Positions 10,625-21,889 of a stretch of 64,000 nt of DNA are shown here, in pieces. The stretch is from Tamarix chinensis (Eukaryota > Streptophyta > Magnoliopsida > Caryophyllales > Tamaricaceae). The DNA is taken from contig CM060174.1 of assembly GCA_030549775.1 (NCBI GenBank), forward strand, positions 19,276,193 to 19,340,192. Direction: 5' to 3'. The notes under the pieces were generated by a model, which had not been told where the DNA came from, searched no databases, and worked only from the letters and a program-made list of their open reading frames with translations. How positions within the stretch are numbered: the stretch's first letter is position 1; every line of letters begins with the position of its first letter. Made by a program: the position numbers and the translations under genes.

Positions 10625-13600
10625 ACAAATCTTCAAAGATAATAAAGATTAGTATGAACTGAATTGAATGGTAGACTCATTTGCCTTGTCTACGCAAGAT
10701 GAATTAAGATATTCAATCAAGAACTCAACAAGAAATCAAAGAATTAAAAAAGAATTAAAGAAACTAATTTGAATATAACCAATCTAATATTATTCTAAAT
10801 AGTCTTAGAATGGGTATTCAATCATAAAGAGATATTTAGCCAAATATTTATTTGTGTTATATTTCAATATAAAAAATTATCCAACATCATCGTGCTACAA
10901 GTATCGACACACATACCTTATATAGGCTTATAACATTACTAACTAACGCACTAGTTTAGCCATATGACACAAAAATGACTAACTAGTATATAACTAGTAT
11001 TATAATGTATTTATATCCTATATTATACGTGGCTCAATAAGACTATTACAAACAAAGTAAGCTAATATTACATGAAAACAATTTATAAGAATCCTAATCA
11101 AGATGATGATGTTGACTTTGAAAGGTTGACTATGTCTTCTTGATTTTGACTTTCATGCACAACATGACTTCCTTTGCAATAACTTGTAATATGTAAAAAT
11201 CTTAAGTATCTTAACTTCTTATATGATTTGATCATCTTCCTACAAATATGTTATATACCTACAAGAACGACTTAAAGAATATCATTGAAGTTAGTCAAAG
11301 AATTATTATCAAAGGTAAACAATGTAATTGGCTCCAAAAATAAGTATGCCAAATCAATACCTTTAGGATCATCTGCATCACTAACTCCTTTACTTATAAT
11401 CTCCTACTTTTTTCTCACCTGTTTTTCTTCATTTATATAAAGTTAATTACCTAAAATACCTCAAAGTAATCACCTAATCTACTGATTAGTAGCATAATAA
11501 AATTCTTCATCCAATATAATTTTTGTATCTCCTTTCTCTGAACATATTATCATTTTTTTTTATCTGTAATCATTTAAACAAGAATACAAACTTCATAATA
11601 CTCAATATTGAAACTAAGAACATGAACTCCATGAAGGATATCATAAATAAGAAAATCGATCCAACTACAAAATTTTACAGATTAAATCATGTGATTCTAG
11701 GAAAAGAACAAAAATCTAGAAAAAGAAATTTGGAAGAAGTAAGAGAAGGAAAGTCTTAAAGTTCGGTAAGTTAGATCTAAAGCAAGTGAACACAAAGCAA
11801 AGGGTGGAATCCATATTGAATTAGAATAAAAACACATAATTAGTTGTCTAGTCTTGGAATTAACCAAATGAACTTTGTTTTGATAAGCCATGTAAACCAC
11901 AAAAATCATATTAGACCAACAAACACCACCAACCTAAATCTAAGCCAACAATGAACTACAAATATAACTTAGAGCTTCAATTTATACATATAGGACACAC
12001 CAGTGGTGTCATGGTGGCTGCGATATGTAGGGATCCAATTACATGGGTTACATTGTTTGACAATCTTGGAGATGAGGATGGAGTATGGCAGTGGAATAGA
12101 GAGGTGAGAGGTGGTGGTTATCTACTTAGCAGTTGGTGGTCGTGCAATTTAAAGGATGGAGTTGTGTGATGCTTCTTGTTTTGTTTTTCAAAGAAGTAGG
12201 GATGAAAGGCCTACATGTCTTGTCCTTTTAGATTTGTGGCTGCAATGGCTGGGGTCGGTTGTTGATGGATTTAGGATGGTTGTTGCTTTCAAGGTCGAGC
12301 TTCCTTGCCTCAAAGAAGGAGAACAAAAAGGGAAAAAGGAAAATGAAAAAAGATGGGCTAAATTAGTTTGGTTTAGGTTAAATTAGTTTATTTTTCTTTT
12401 TGAGGGAATAAGGTGAGAAATGGAGGGGTTTTGGTTAAAGGTTTGTTAAATTAGTAACTAAAGTGATAAAAAAATGAAGGTTTTTCTTAATTGGTTGTGG
12501 AATAGTTGGGGGTATTTTAGGTATTTTATATCAAACAATTAGATTGAAAGGGAGATAAAATAGAGGGAATACTAAGTGATATAGGTGAGGGGTAAATTAT
12601 TAATATGCAAGGTGATATTTTTTTTTTAAAAATTCTCATAGAAAGTTAATGATTATTGATCATGTAGGATTATATAGTGCATAACTCCCTAAACTCATGG
12701 CGTATTTCTAAAAATATATTATATATTTTGCCTAAACTTAGGAGTATATCATATATTTTTCTTTTTTCTTTCCATATAATTTTTAGTGATACGACCTTAT
12801 TTAAAAAATTTCATATGTTATTATTTTATTATGATTATTATTATCATTGTTGCAATTATTAATTGTATTGCTATTAATGCTATTATTATCATTACTATTA
12901 TTTTTATAACTATTATCATTAATTTTATATTATTTCTATTATTATAAAAATCATAATTTATTGATAAGTTATAAAAATAATTTAAGGAAAACAAACCCTA
13001 AGTAGGTAAATAAACTTTATTACATATTCTTCTAGGGTTGTAGGGTGGGAAATAACATCATCAAATCAAGAGAAACTCTTCACTCAAAAAAGGGTGAACA
13101 ATAGAGGTGGAAGAAGTATGTATTTGTTTTTGTTTTTCTTTAAAGGATGTATTTGTTATTTTCTATGATTACTCAAGGTTCATTTAAACTATCTTTATTG
13201 ACTCTAAGGTAAATATATTTATTAAATTCTTAAAGTATTAAATTATCTGTATTCATACTGATCATGTAATTGTATTTAACAATCACAACTTCATTAATTT
13301 TTTAAGGGAAAAGTCATTGATGATAAATTCTCATCACTAATAACTCCTTAATAAAAACAAGTTGTGGAAAGAGATAATAGGACACTAGAAGACATGACTA
13401 GAACAATGTTACCTGAAAAAGATCTTTTAAGATTTTTTTTTGGGTTCAGGGTATAACCATATCTTACTATATTGCCTATAGTGCCTTGATGATATCTTTA
13501 TTGAAAATAAAAACCCTCATGAGCTCCCAAAGGGAAAAACCTATTATCACTTACTTAACAATTCATTTGGATTGAGGTTAAAGTATGTTTGGTTAAATAA

Positions 13601-13671
13601 GGTAGATAAACCTAGGTAGATGAATGGAGGTGTATGTTTTAAAATGTTGTTCGGAGTATTTATTAGGTTAA
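10625..13671. other. AT-rich intergenic DNA with no recognised gene
   Basis: I find no coding region of a known family. A G-rich patch at about 12,000-12,450 gives short open frames (12,156-12,386) of no recognisable family and may be old LTR debris. The rest is A/T-rich with short simple repeats (for example ATTATTATT-like runs at 12,820-12,960). Confidence 0.4.
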
Positions 13672-13770
13672 CGTAATACCCCAAAAATGTAAAACCTAAA
13701 ATTCAATAAATAATCCTCATTTTGGATAATTTAATTTTTAAATTTAATTAATTTAATTGTTTTGTGGTAC
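13672..13770 (+). repeat. fragment: first ~100 bp of a B-family LTR
   Basis: It reads CGTAATACCCCAAAAA and continues with AAAACCTAAAATTCAATAAATAATCCTCATTTTGG. That matches the LTR start of element B read in sense from 39781 downwards (TGTAATACCCC, then AAAACCTAAAAATTTAATAAATAACCCTCATTTGG). The similarity fades after about 100 bp. There is no polypurine tract before it and no matching LTR end nearby, so it is a truncated relic. Confidence 0.55.
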
Positions 13771-14639
13771 GAATGCCATATTCCTTATATATAGTAGGCT
13801 CACATTGAACCACCATGTTGATGCATTAACCAATGCCATATAATATATGAATGGTCCACATATAGCTCCTTGAATATGCTTAAGACACATAAGAGATTCT
13901 ATGTTTACTTTCACTATTTATATTCTTGCTATGAGTTTACAAAGGGAACAAACCATGCATGTAAAATCACAATTTGAAAAATCTTCAAATTTTATAGTAG
14001 ATATCCATATGGATGTTAAATAACTCTATAATGTATTGTTTCACCCAGTTAACCAAGTCTATCATTCCATAGAGTAAACATCTTTTTATCAGTTAATTTT
14101 TTTATAGTGACACTATGAGATTAAATAGGGTTTATAAGAACTACATATAAACCAAATGTGCATGGTGACATATTTTCTAAGAGTTAAATTTGACCAGTCA
14201 TATAAGATGTCGGGTAAAGATATTTGATAACATCCTTACAGGTGGTTTCTAGGTGATAACCACTTTGTTAGATTTCCTTAAACCTAAGTAAGTTTCCTTT
14301 TGACTTAAGATGAAAATAAATCATTCTTTATATTTAATTTTTTCCCTTAGGGGAGCAAAATAAAAGTAATTTTAGAGCCTTAATGAGATTAGTAATGCCA
14401 AATATAGTGACAACATTTATTTTTCTCATGTGTAGCGTAATAAATAATGTACTACTCTTCACCATTTAACTTGAGATAGTCTTGATCCATTCCATGTAAG
14501 CTAAAAATATATATATAATTATAGTATCATAATTTTATTCATAAAAATGAAAGATTACATGATATGCATAAAGCCACACATGAAAATAAATTATGGCATA
14601 GTTATTGAAAGAAAATACATTATAAATTATAAAAAATTA
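13771..14639. other. AT-rich DNA, no recognised gene
   Basis: Nothing could be assigned. It lies between an LTR relic and the Copia gag pseudogene and may be further decayed Copia sequence. I could not read a Copia pol motif in it. Confidence 0.35.
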
Positions 14640-17240
14640 TAATAAAATAAGCTTCCACCATCTAGAACATCACCAAATGAGAACTTGATATTTTGAAGAT
14701 CTATAGCTTGATCCACATTGACCATGATGAAATTAGATATATCTAGGTGGAAATTATTAAAGCTTTCAACTTCAATGAATTTTATCTCTTTCCCCTTTCT
14801 TTTTATGGAATATTGTTATAGCTTTACCATATGTGGGAACATATGATAAACATGAGCCCAATGATTTACGACACTACACTTATGACAAGTAATACTTCCT
14901 AGAGTTACAAGTTTTCTTGATAGATTATTTTCTATGTATTTCTCTCTCTTATTTTTTTATATTGAGATCAATCCATGTATTATTAAACCCATGACCATAG
15001 CCACATGTGTGACCATTTTTTGGTCCTATATTAGATGAAATAGCATGCACTTTGGGTGTGTGCATGAGTTTTAGATAATGGTGTTGAACTACTGGGTTAA
15101 ACTTGGTGGTTATTGAAAAGAAATTAATTGTTTTCTTATATTAAAGTCATACATGAAATTAGATCAAAATTATTCTTGAAGTTATGCTCTCTATATTACT
15201 CATAAAGCACCATTGCCTCACCATGGAAAGTTTAAAAAAAAGTGTTTTCTAGTATATCATCATTCGTGACTATTTTCCCACATAATCTTAACTTGGGGAT
15301 AATTTTGAACATGTCACAATTATATTCCCTAACTATTTTATAATCCTACAACCTCAAGTTCATCTATTTATATTTGAAATAGGTGAGGGTAATAGTTTTC
15401 AAATTATCAAAATGATCCTTAAGACTCATCTAGATTTCCACTTGGCTCTTGATAGTCAAGTATTGAGTTTTTGGCTCTTATATTGATGATGACATAATAA
15501 GATTGATAGATGATATTTATCGATTATTTTCATGTTTAAAAATATCATTTATCTCTCATTAATTCTATTAGGTTTAATCTTTTCATCGAGTTTTCCTCCT
15601 TTGAATAGATTTTACAGGAAAGAAAAAAATTGAAGAAATTCAAGGAGAAGTCATTGAAAAGAAGAAATCAAGTAGAGACCACATCAAGAAATGTTGAATC
15701 AAGGAGAGCGAAGTTGGAAAGGGAAAAAATACATCCAAAGAAGCTAAGCTGAAACTTTCAAAGGAATTGAGTGGAAAGATAAAAAACACGGCACCCCCGT
15801 GTTTCATAAACACGGGCCATGTTATTTATCTCGAGCATCGATCTTTAAATCCTTGTCAGCAGAACAGTTGGAAGAAAACACGGGGGTCCCGTGTTTCCAA
15901 AACACGGACCGTGCTTCTATTTAAAAATGTGTAACTGTCCGCGCGACTTGTTTCTGATAAATTTCTATCTAAGAACTGGGTTCGGGAGAGAGAGGGAGAG
16001 ATCGAAAACAATTGGAATGTATTTTTCTTCCTTTATTCCTCTAGAATATACATGTAATGCACAATTCCAACTTTTTGATCTTCTTGAATTCTATTGATGA
16101 TTTGACATTCTGCACTTCAATTGATAAGTCTTCTCTATTCCTTTGTAAATTTCAGTATCTTCATTTTTGTTAAATCTAAGTAGATTCTCTGTAATTTTAT
16201 TTGTGTTCACTATATTATCATCTAATTGTTTCAATAATAGAATTCGTGAATGTGTTGTTGTTATTAATTTTCAAGATTTATATGTAATTGTGTGAGTTGT
16301 AAATATGCAGATATTTGGGTAATTTGAACAGGGTAGGATTATTTGAGGATGGAATTTTATCCTAATTACCCTTTCATATTGTAAATGTTTGATTCTAGAT
16401 GAAGTTTGATTGAATTAATGGATTGAATTGAATGATTCTGTATCATAGATTAAGATTTTTGAACTAATTAGATTGATCACCTATTCAGTTTAGAACTTAA
16501 TCTTTGATAAGACAATGAAATTAACCCGTATTTATTAATTAATTTATCTATAGTATCAAGAAGATTAATTATTAATCTTATCCATTAATTTGTGCAATTG
16601 CATAATCCGAGCTTTGGTGATTATGATTGTAGTTGGCTACTTCCCGTTCATAATGCTACCATTAATTGAATCTAGTGTTTGTAACCTAGGTTATTAAATG
16701 GTTAGAAAATAAATTGAGAGCATATTCAATTTATTAAGGTTGAGAGGAAGTATAGGAATTTGTTATGCTGAATTTCCTAAGTCAACATTAAATTATTTAG
16801 AATCATACATCTTATTTGAATGTTTGGTATTTTAATTCCATCATCAATTCATTCCTTCCCTATTTGTCAATTAGTGATTAAGATTTAGTACAATCAGATT
16901 TAGTATTAGAATAAATGAAATTTTATAAATGGGGTTGTAACATCAATAACAAAATTAATGATTAAAACGTCATTCCTTGTGGGTTCGACTCCTTCTTGCC
17001 ATATACTACGTATTTGGGATTTAGGATTTATTTAAATTTGTTGTATTCACGACAGTTCATCAAAGATCATCATCATTACATAGTCCTATGAGGATGAATT
17101 TAAGCCTTATTTTATAATATCACATAAGCTAAGACTAGCTAAATAAATCTCCCCATCTAAAACCCAGGTTAAATAGTTCTTTCCAATAACATCTAGTGTC
17201 GTGATTTCCAACTTGTTAAAGTTGGCTATTCTTGTTACTT
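14640..17240 (-). pseudogene. decayed Ty1/Copia gag (UBN2/DUF4219 type), split by a solo LTR
   Basis: On the minus strand the first part (about 17,230-17,055) reads NKLEITTLDVIGKNYLTWVLD, the usual N-terminus of plant Copia gag proteins, with the start codon changed to ATA. The second part (about 15,483-14,640) continues in register with QYLTIK, MSLKDHFDNLK, DYKIVREYN, KIIPKLRLCG and NDDILENTF. A damaged zinc knuckle then begins CHKC...NHWAH near 14,900-14,860. In-frame stops (TAG and TAA) and substitutions mark it as dead. A ~1.57-kb LTR sits between the halves, with only about two codons missing at the seam. No protease, integrase or RT of this element could be found. Confidence 0.75.
15484..17054 (+). 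mobile_element. solo LTR, Tat/Athila-like Ty3 element
   Basis: The insertion begins TGATGATGACAT and ends CACGACA, interrupting the Copia gag pseudogene. Near its 3' end it has TTGTGGGTTCGACTCC followed by CTTGCC (from about 16,978), a sequence typical of the ends of plant Tat/Athila LTRs. Inside are paired ACACGG/CCGTGTTT motifs (15,785-15,915) also usual in such LTRs. The flanks TATAT and GTTCA do not form a target duplication, so the exact ends are uncertain. The boundaries rest mainly on the interrupted gag reading. Confidence 0.55.
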
Positions 17241-17838
17241 TTCTACAACAAAATAAATTATAAAGGAACTAAATTGTAGAAAAATGAATTGCATAATAAT
17301 AAAATTCTCTTAAATAAAAAATTTAGTTAGAAGCGTCAAGATTTTACAAATATTTATGCAATCATCCATCTATATTATGAATACATGGGGCAAAATTAGC
17401 CGATTCGGGTAGCCCTTCACAAGCTTTAGTTAATAGATGTTTACACATATCATTATATAACAACGTTGAGTGATTCTCCAATTAAGTTTTGATTATTAAG
17501 ATATGTATACAATTATGGGTGATAGGATCATTAGTCTATCACTTTTTTATGTATATAGTGATGGATAATGATACTATCAATTTGTCATTTTTTAATAGTA
17601 ATATATTATGATATGTAGAACAAATATTATTAATACATTGGATAAAAAATAAGAATGTATGTGATAAGTAACATTGCAATATTATTTCCTACATAAAATA
17701 ATGAAATACAAGACTTGATAAACAATATAATAATTGGTCAATGCTAAGACTAAAATTGCACACATGCCATATAAAAAAGTAGAAGACCTATACAAATGTG
17801 TAGGGATATCATGTGTATAAACAAAACAAAAAGAGAGA
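17241..17838. other. AT-rich spacer, no recognised gene
   Basis: No coding or repeat signature was found between the N-terminus of the Copia gag relic and element G. It ends in an AG-rich run that supplies the GAAAA target duplication of G. Confidence 0.4.
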
Positions 17839-17843
17839 GAAAA

Positions 17844-17938
17844 TGTAACACCCCCAAAATTCACCACTGAAAAATTTCGTTTTATTAAAACAAATAGCGG
17901 AAGCAAAATATTAAACCGTGAACTTTGGGGGTGTTACA
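17844..17938 (-). repeat. inverted 95-bp LTR terminus standing in for G's 5' LTR
   Basis: This segment starts TGTAACACCCCC and ends GGGGGTGTTACA, so its ends pair with each other. Its middle (AAATTTCGTT ... TAGCGGAAGC ... CCGTGAACTTTGGGG) matches the reverse complement of the last ~95 bp of the 3' LTR (26,609-26,703). In other words the terminal block is present but flipped. It is joined directly to the primer site, and the remaining ~5 kb of a 5' LTR is missing. Confidence 0.75.
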
Positions 17939-17941
17939 ATA

Positions 17942-18015
17942 TGGTATCAGAGCTGGTTTCGACCACGCTCTTGGTTTTAATCTTTTAAGTTGATACCACA
18001 ATATGGCATCAGAGC
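17942..18015 (+). promoter_or_regulatory. primer-binding site (tRNA-iMet type), present twice
   Basis: TGGTATCAGAGC at 17942-17953, three bases after the terminal repeat, is the standard plant complement to the initiator tRNA-Met 3' end. A second, one-base variant TGGCATCAGAGC lies at 18004-18015. Both are preceded by CAATA and followed by a GGTTTCGA block, so a unit of about 62 bp has been duplicated. Confidence 0.85.
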
Positions 18016-18410
18016 GTTGGTTTCGATAACCAGGCTGTAATTTTTAAAATTTTGGGTGGATAAAGTTTTCCTCATTTCAAAAACACTTATATTCGGAATT
18101 GATTTCAAAAACGCCTTCCAATTTCAAATATTGAGTTGATACGACAAGTTGGTATTAAATATTTTCATAGAACCTTTCTCCGTTTTTAAACATTTTGAAC
18201 CGATACTACTAGTAAGTATCAAAGTTTTTCACTAAATTATTGAAGATCCAATGATTCTTCTGAAGTTTTCCCTAACACTCTCTGTTGTTTCAAAAACCGG
18301 ATTAGTCCTGAGAGTTGGGTATGGGTAGGTCAAGTGACCTAGACTTAGATCACCTAGCTTGAGAAAATAGCACCTTCCCTAACATACTTCTGTTTTACAG
18401 CTAACTCGAC

Positions 18411-19478
18411 ATGGACCGAGATGAACGGATCGACAACCTAGAGAGAGCGTTTGAAGTGCTCGTGGGTTTGGCTCACCGATCCCCGGTACCCCAACCGCAA
18501 GCCGCTCTACCTTAGATGGGTATCGGAGAGGATTGGCTAGATAGAGTTTCACATCATCGACCCCCAACCTACGACGGGAAAGAAGACCCCGTGGTCCTAG
18601 AACGTTGGATTCGGGATTTTGATAGGACTTTCGAGGCACTCAATTGCCCTGAAGAGTGAAGGACGAACATCGCGGCGTATTTCCTTCAAGGACCAGCCAA
18701 CACGTGGTGGGAAGACCTTCGAACCCAAGAAGGACGACCAGTATCTTGGGAATACTTCAAGACCGCCATCTGCACACGTTTTTTCATGGAAAGTCTCAAG
18801 AGGGTCAAACTCAAGGAATTTATGGAGCTGACACAAGGAAACCTATCGGTCTGAGAGTACTACGCACAATTCACGGAGTTGTTGAGGTTTTCTCCCGAAA
18901 TAGTAGCTAGCAAGGCAATGGCGATCTTTCAATTCGAGCAAGGACTTCACTTTAACATTCGAAGCATGATGGGCGTCGACATCTTCCATGATCTGAGTAC
19001 GGTGTATGAGCGGGCATGTAACGCCGATGCCTTGATCCAAGAACAAGCCTCCATCTTAGGCAAGAGGAAGAACGAAGGGATCGAGTCCGGAGAAAAGAGT
19101 CATCGCCCCGGTAGCAAGGTTTTGTCGGCCCAGCCTCAACTCCAAACTAAAGTTCAGCATAAGAAGAATCAAAGTGCTCCCAAAGCAAAGGCTAGCAAGA
19201 GACCGGTCCGACATTACCATTGATGACGTTGCAAAAGAGATCATCCAGGCAAATATTGCATGGGAAAGTTGGTTCGATGCCACGATTGTGGACAACTTGG
19301 TCACCGGAGCTACGAATGCTATAGTGTACCCCGCGAAGGAATCCAAAGGAGACAAAAACTATCAGTTTGGCCGGATCAAGCGCTTGGAACAACCTGTTCA
19401 ACCTCATTAACTGAAGCAGATGAGCAAGCAATCGATCGGGATACAACTTCTTCGAGCTTACCGTCGGATCTCGCGTAG
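18411..19478 (+). pseudogene. element G gag (retrotrans_gag plus zinc knuckles), inactivated
   Basis: Read from ATG 18411 in one frame to TAG 19476-19478, this is 356 codons with five internal stops at codons 35, 83, 148, 271 and 272 and no frameshift. The fold signature runs PPTYDGKEDPVVLERWIRDF, YFLQGPANTWWEDL, RVKLKEFMEL, EYYAQFTELLRF, SKAMAIFQFEQGL, as in Ty3/gypsy (chromovirus-like) gag proteins that package element RNA. The C-terminus has two knuckles: a damaged first one (RCKRDHPGKYC) and an intact CHDCGQLGHRSYEC (CX2CX4HX4C). TGA stops replace codons that read Arg in element B (SVREYYARF), consistent with CpG decay. No pol frame follows. Confidence 0.9.
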
Positions 19479-19534
19479 TTGTTTTTATTTTTTAATGTGT
19501 GTGAAGTTGTTTTCCATAGTTAAGTAGGTTTTTC

Positions 19535-19636
19535 TTTAAGGGGGTAGTTACCCCAAGTAACTTAGGATCCTCCTTTGTAACCCTAACACTAAGGCGTAAA
19601 CTTCGGGGACGAAGTTTTTCTTTAAGGGGGTAGTGA
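19535..19636 (+). promoter_or_regulatory. doubled polypurine tract of element G
   Basis: TTTCTTTAAGGGGGTAGT occurs at about 19,531-19,548 and again about 86 bp later (second AAGGGGG at 19624-19630). The second copy is three bases from the LTR start TGTAATCC at 19637 and so is the expected primer for plus-strand synthesis. It is preceded by CTTCGGGGACGAAG, typical of plant Ty3 elements. Confidence 0.8.
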
Positions 19637-19949
19637 TGTAATCCATCCAAAATTTTAGGAAACTATTAATTTAATAAATAGCTTTTATTTGAAATAAATT
19701 AGCTTTTAAAATTATTTAGTGTAATTATTTTATGGATTTTGAGTATGTAAATGTGGATAGGAGTTTATAATAAATTAAAAATAAATATTTTGTTATTTTA
19801 TCATATTATTTTATTTAAATAATTTTTCAAACTAATATTTTACTAAAATTATCCTTTTTGAGCCAATATATTGAATTATATTGAATTAAGTTATTAAATT
19901 AAATAATTTATTAAAATATTATATTTTATTACTTTCTAAATTAAATTAA

Positions 19950-20338
19950 ATTGTTTTTCTCTATTTTCTATTTTCCCTTCTTTTTCCCTTTTTTTTTCCT
20001 TCTCATTCTCTCCTTTTTCTTCCTTCCTTTTCTTTTCTTTTTTTTTTCCCTGGATTTGGGCCACCAGGCCAGCCCATCCCGCTCCCCCACCTGGGCCACA
20101 GGCCGTTCGCCCTATACGCACCAGCCCCCTCCTTGCCCTTCCTTCCCTTATCCCCTGGACCGGGCCGACCGCTCGTTTTTTTCCCCCCGACCGGCCTGCT
20201 CCCTTATTTCCTTCTTCTTTCTCAGGCCTCGACCCAGCAACGCCCCCTCCAACGCCTTCCCTGACATGTCCCTATTGGCCAGTGCTACCACCTCGGGCAC
20301 GCCGACCACCGTCTGCTGCAACCACTGCCACCGCCTGC

Positions 20339-20401
<63 letters not shown>

Positions 20402-21230
20402 CTGCATTTTTTTCACCAATATGGAACCGGGCAGCCATGCACCCCATCCCGCATGGCTTCCCTTACCCCTCGTCGTCACCCTCTCCTTGCCACCTTACCA
20501 CCTCCTTGCCACCCTAAACACTGCCATCGACTGCCACCTATTTCCCCTACCTTGCCTCTTCTTTTTCTTCTCCTCTCCACCCTCTTTCTACCCATATTTT
20601 TGAGCCCCTTACCCCCGACCTCCTCTCCTCTCTCACTTTCTTCCTCTCCCACTTCCACCCCTGTTTTTGCATCGCCACTGCCTACCGCCGCTTCTGCCGC
20701 CTCACCAACCCCATGCACCGTTCCCTGCCACCCTCCACCTCAGCCTTACGCCGTCACAACATCCCTCTCCAGCCATCTCGCAGCCCTTCCTCCTCCCCAC
20801 TTATTTTCTCCCCATTTTCCCCCTTCTCGGCAATCCACCTGTAATGCCGCCGATCGACGCCTTCCGGCCTCCTCTTCCGCCACCCAACCCACCATTCAAC
20901 TCCCTGCAACCTCCTCTATGATCCCCATCCATTGTTTGGCCGAAACAAGTCCCAGAACCGCTCCATTTTTCCCTCCTCTTTTCCTTCCTTCTCAGCCCTT
21001 CCACCTCGACCCACTTCAGCAACCACCTTTGCCACCTCACCGCCGCCGTCTCAACCGCCCTTGGCCGCCAACAACCCATCCCCATCATCCACCTATACCC
21101 CCTCTTCACTCCTGTACCATTCCCTTGCCTTGAAACCTCCCCCATCTACCTTCTTTTCTAGCCTAAAGACCCCAACCTGAAAATAACCAATTTTTCTTCC
21201 TCTACCCTCCCCTTCGAGCCTCCTCTAATT
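19950..21230 (+). repeat. polypyrimidine tract of the G LTR with AC and TC microsatellites
   Basis: The plus strand is overwhelmingly C and T for about 1.25 kb. At about 20,338-20,400 it contains a compound microsatellite of roughly 15 CA units followed by roughly 14 CT units. The equivalent tract is GA-rich on the plus strand of the minus-oriented copies B, D and E. Confidence 0.9.
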
Positions 21231-21889
21231 ATTTTTGCATACAGCTCATGCTGCATATGCAGTATAAGTTGCTGCAATGATTGGACCATTTTTATTAAAA
21301 ATTTTAAGGTAAAATAATACTTAAGTTAATTATTTTATTAAGTAAATTTTATAAGGTCTTATCCTTTGATTTCCTTATTTCTAATATAATAATTGTTGAT
21401 ATTATTTTTAGGTGTTGATTTTGCTATTTAAATCTTGAATCTTTAACCGGGATACCAGTAATATTCGATTTTTGCGGGATTTAAGGTAATCGTTAAACCC
21501 AACTTAAACGCATGATAAACGTATGTTTACACATTAGGAATTTTAATATATTATTATGGTTGATATATGGTTATTAATATAAAATTATATGTTTGCTTGT
21601 ATTCTTTAATAAAAAGGAAAGTATGCTCTTTTATGTGATATGTGTGGAAATGTGGTCTAAGGGAAGAATTTGATTATTAATGAAATTGTTAATTACTTAT
21701 CTATGTTATTTTATGTTATTGTGACCATTTATGCATGAATAATATTATTGTGAGCCCTAAGGGCATTTTTGTAATATTCCTTGTGTTAGATTATGGCCTA
21801 ATATGTGTGGGTGCTAATATGTATTATATTAAAATATAATGGTTGGTGGAGTTGGATATTGTTAATGGAGTATTAATATTATTATTCCA

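Noticed and set aside
16978..17000. GTGGGTTCGACTCC as a tRNA T-arm
   Set aside because: No acceptor stem, D-arm or anticodon arm can be built around it; the sequence is a common feature of Tat/Athila LTR ends.
18597..19446. Minus-strand frames opposite the G gag
   Set aside because: Shadows of the gag coding strand without family features.
20282..21133. Long proline/serine/threonine-rich open frames on the plus strand (also 19951-20517)
   Set aside because: They translate the LTR polypyrimidine tract and CA/CT microsatellites. Overlapping frames are open on both strands and no family features appear.
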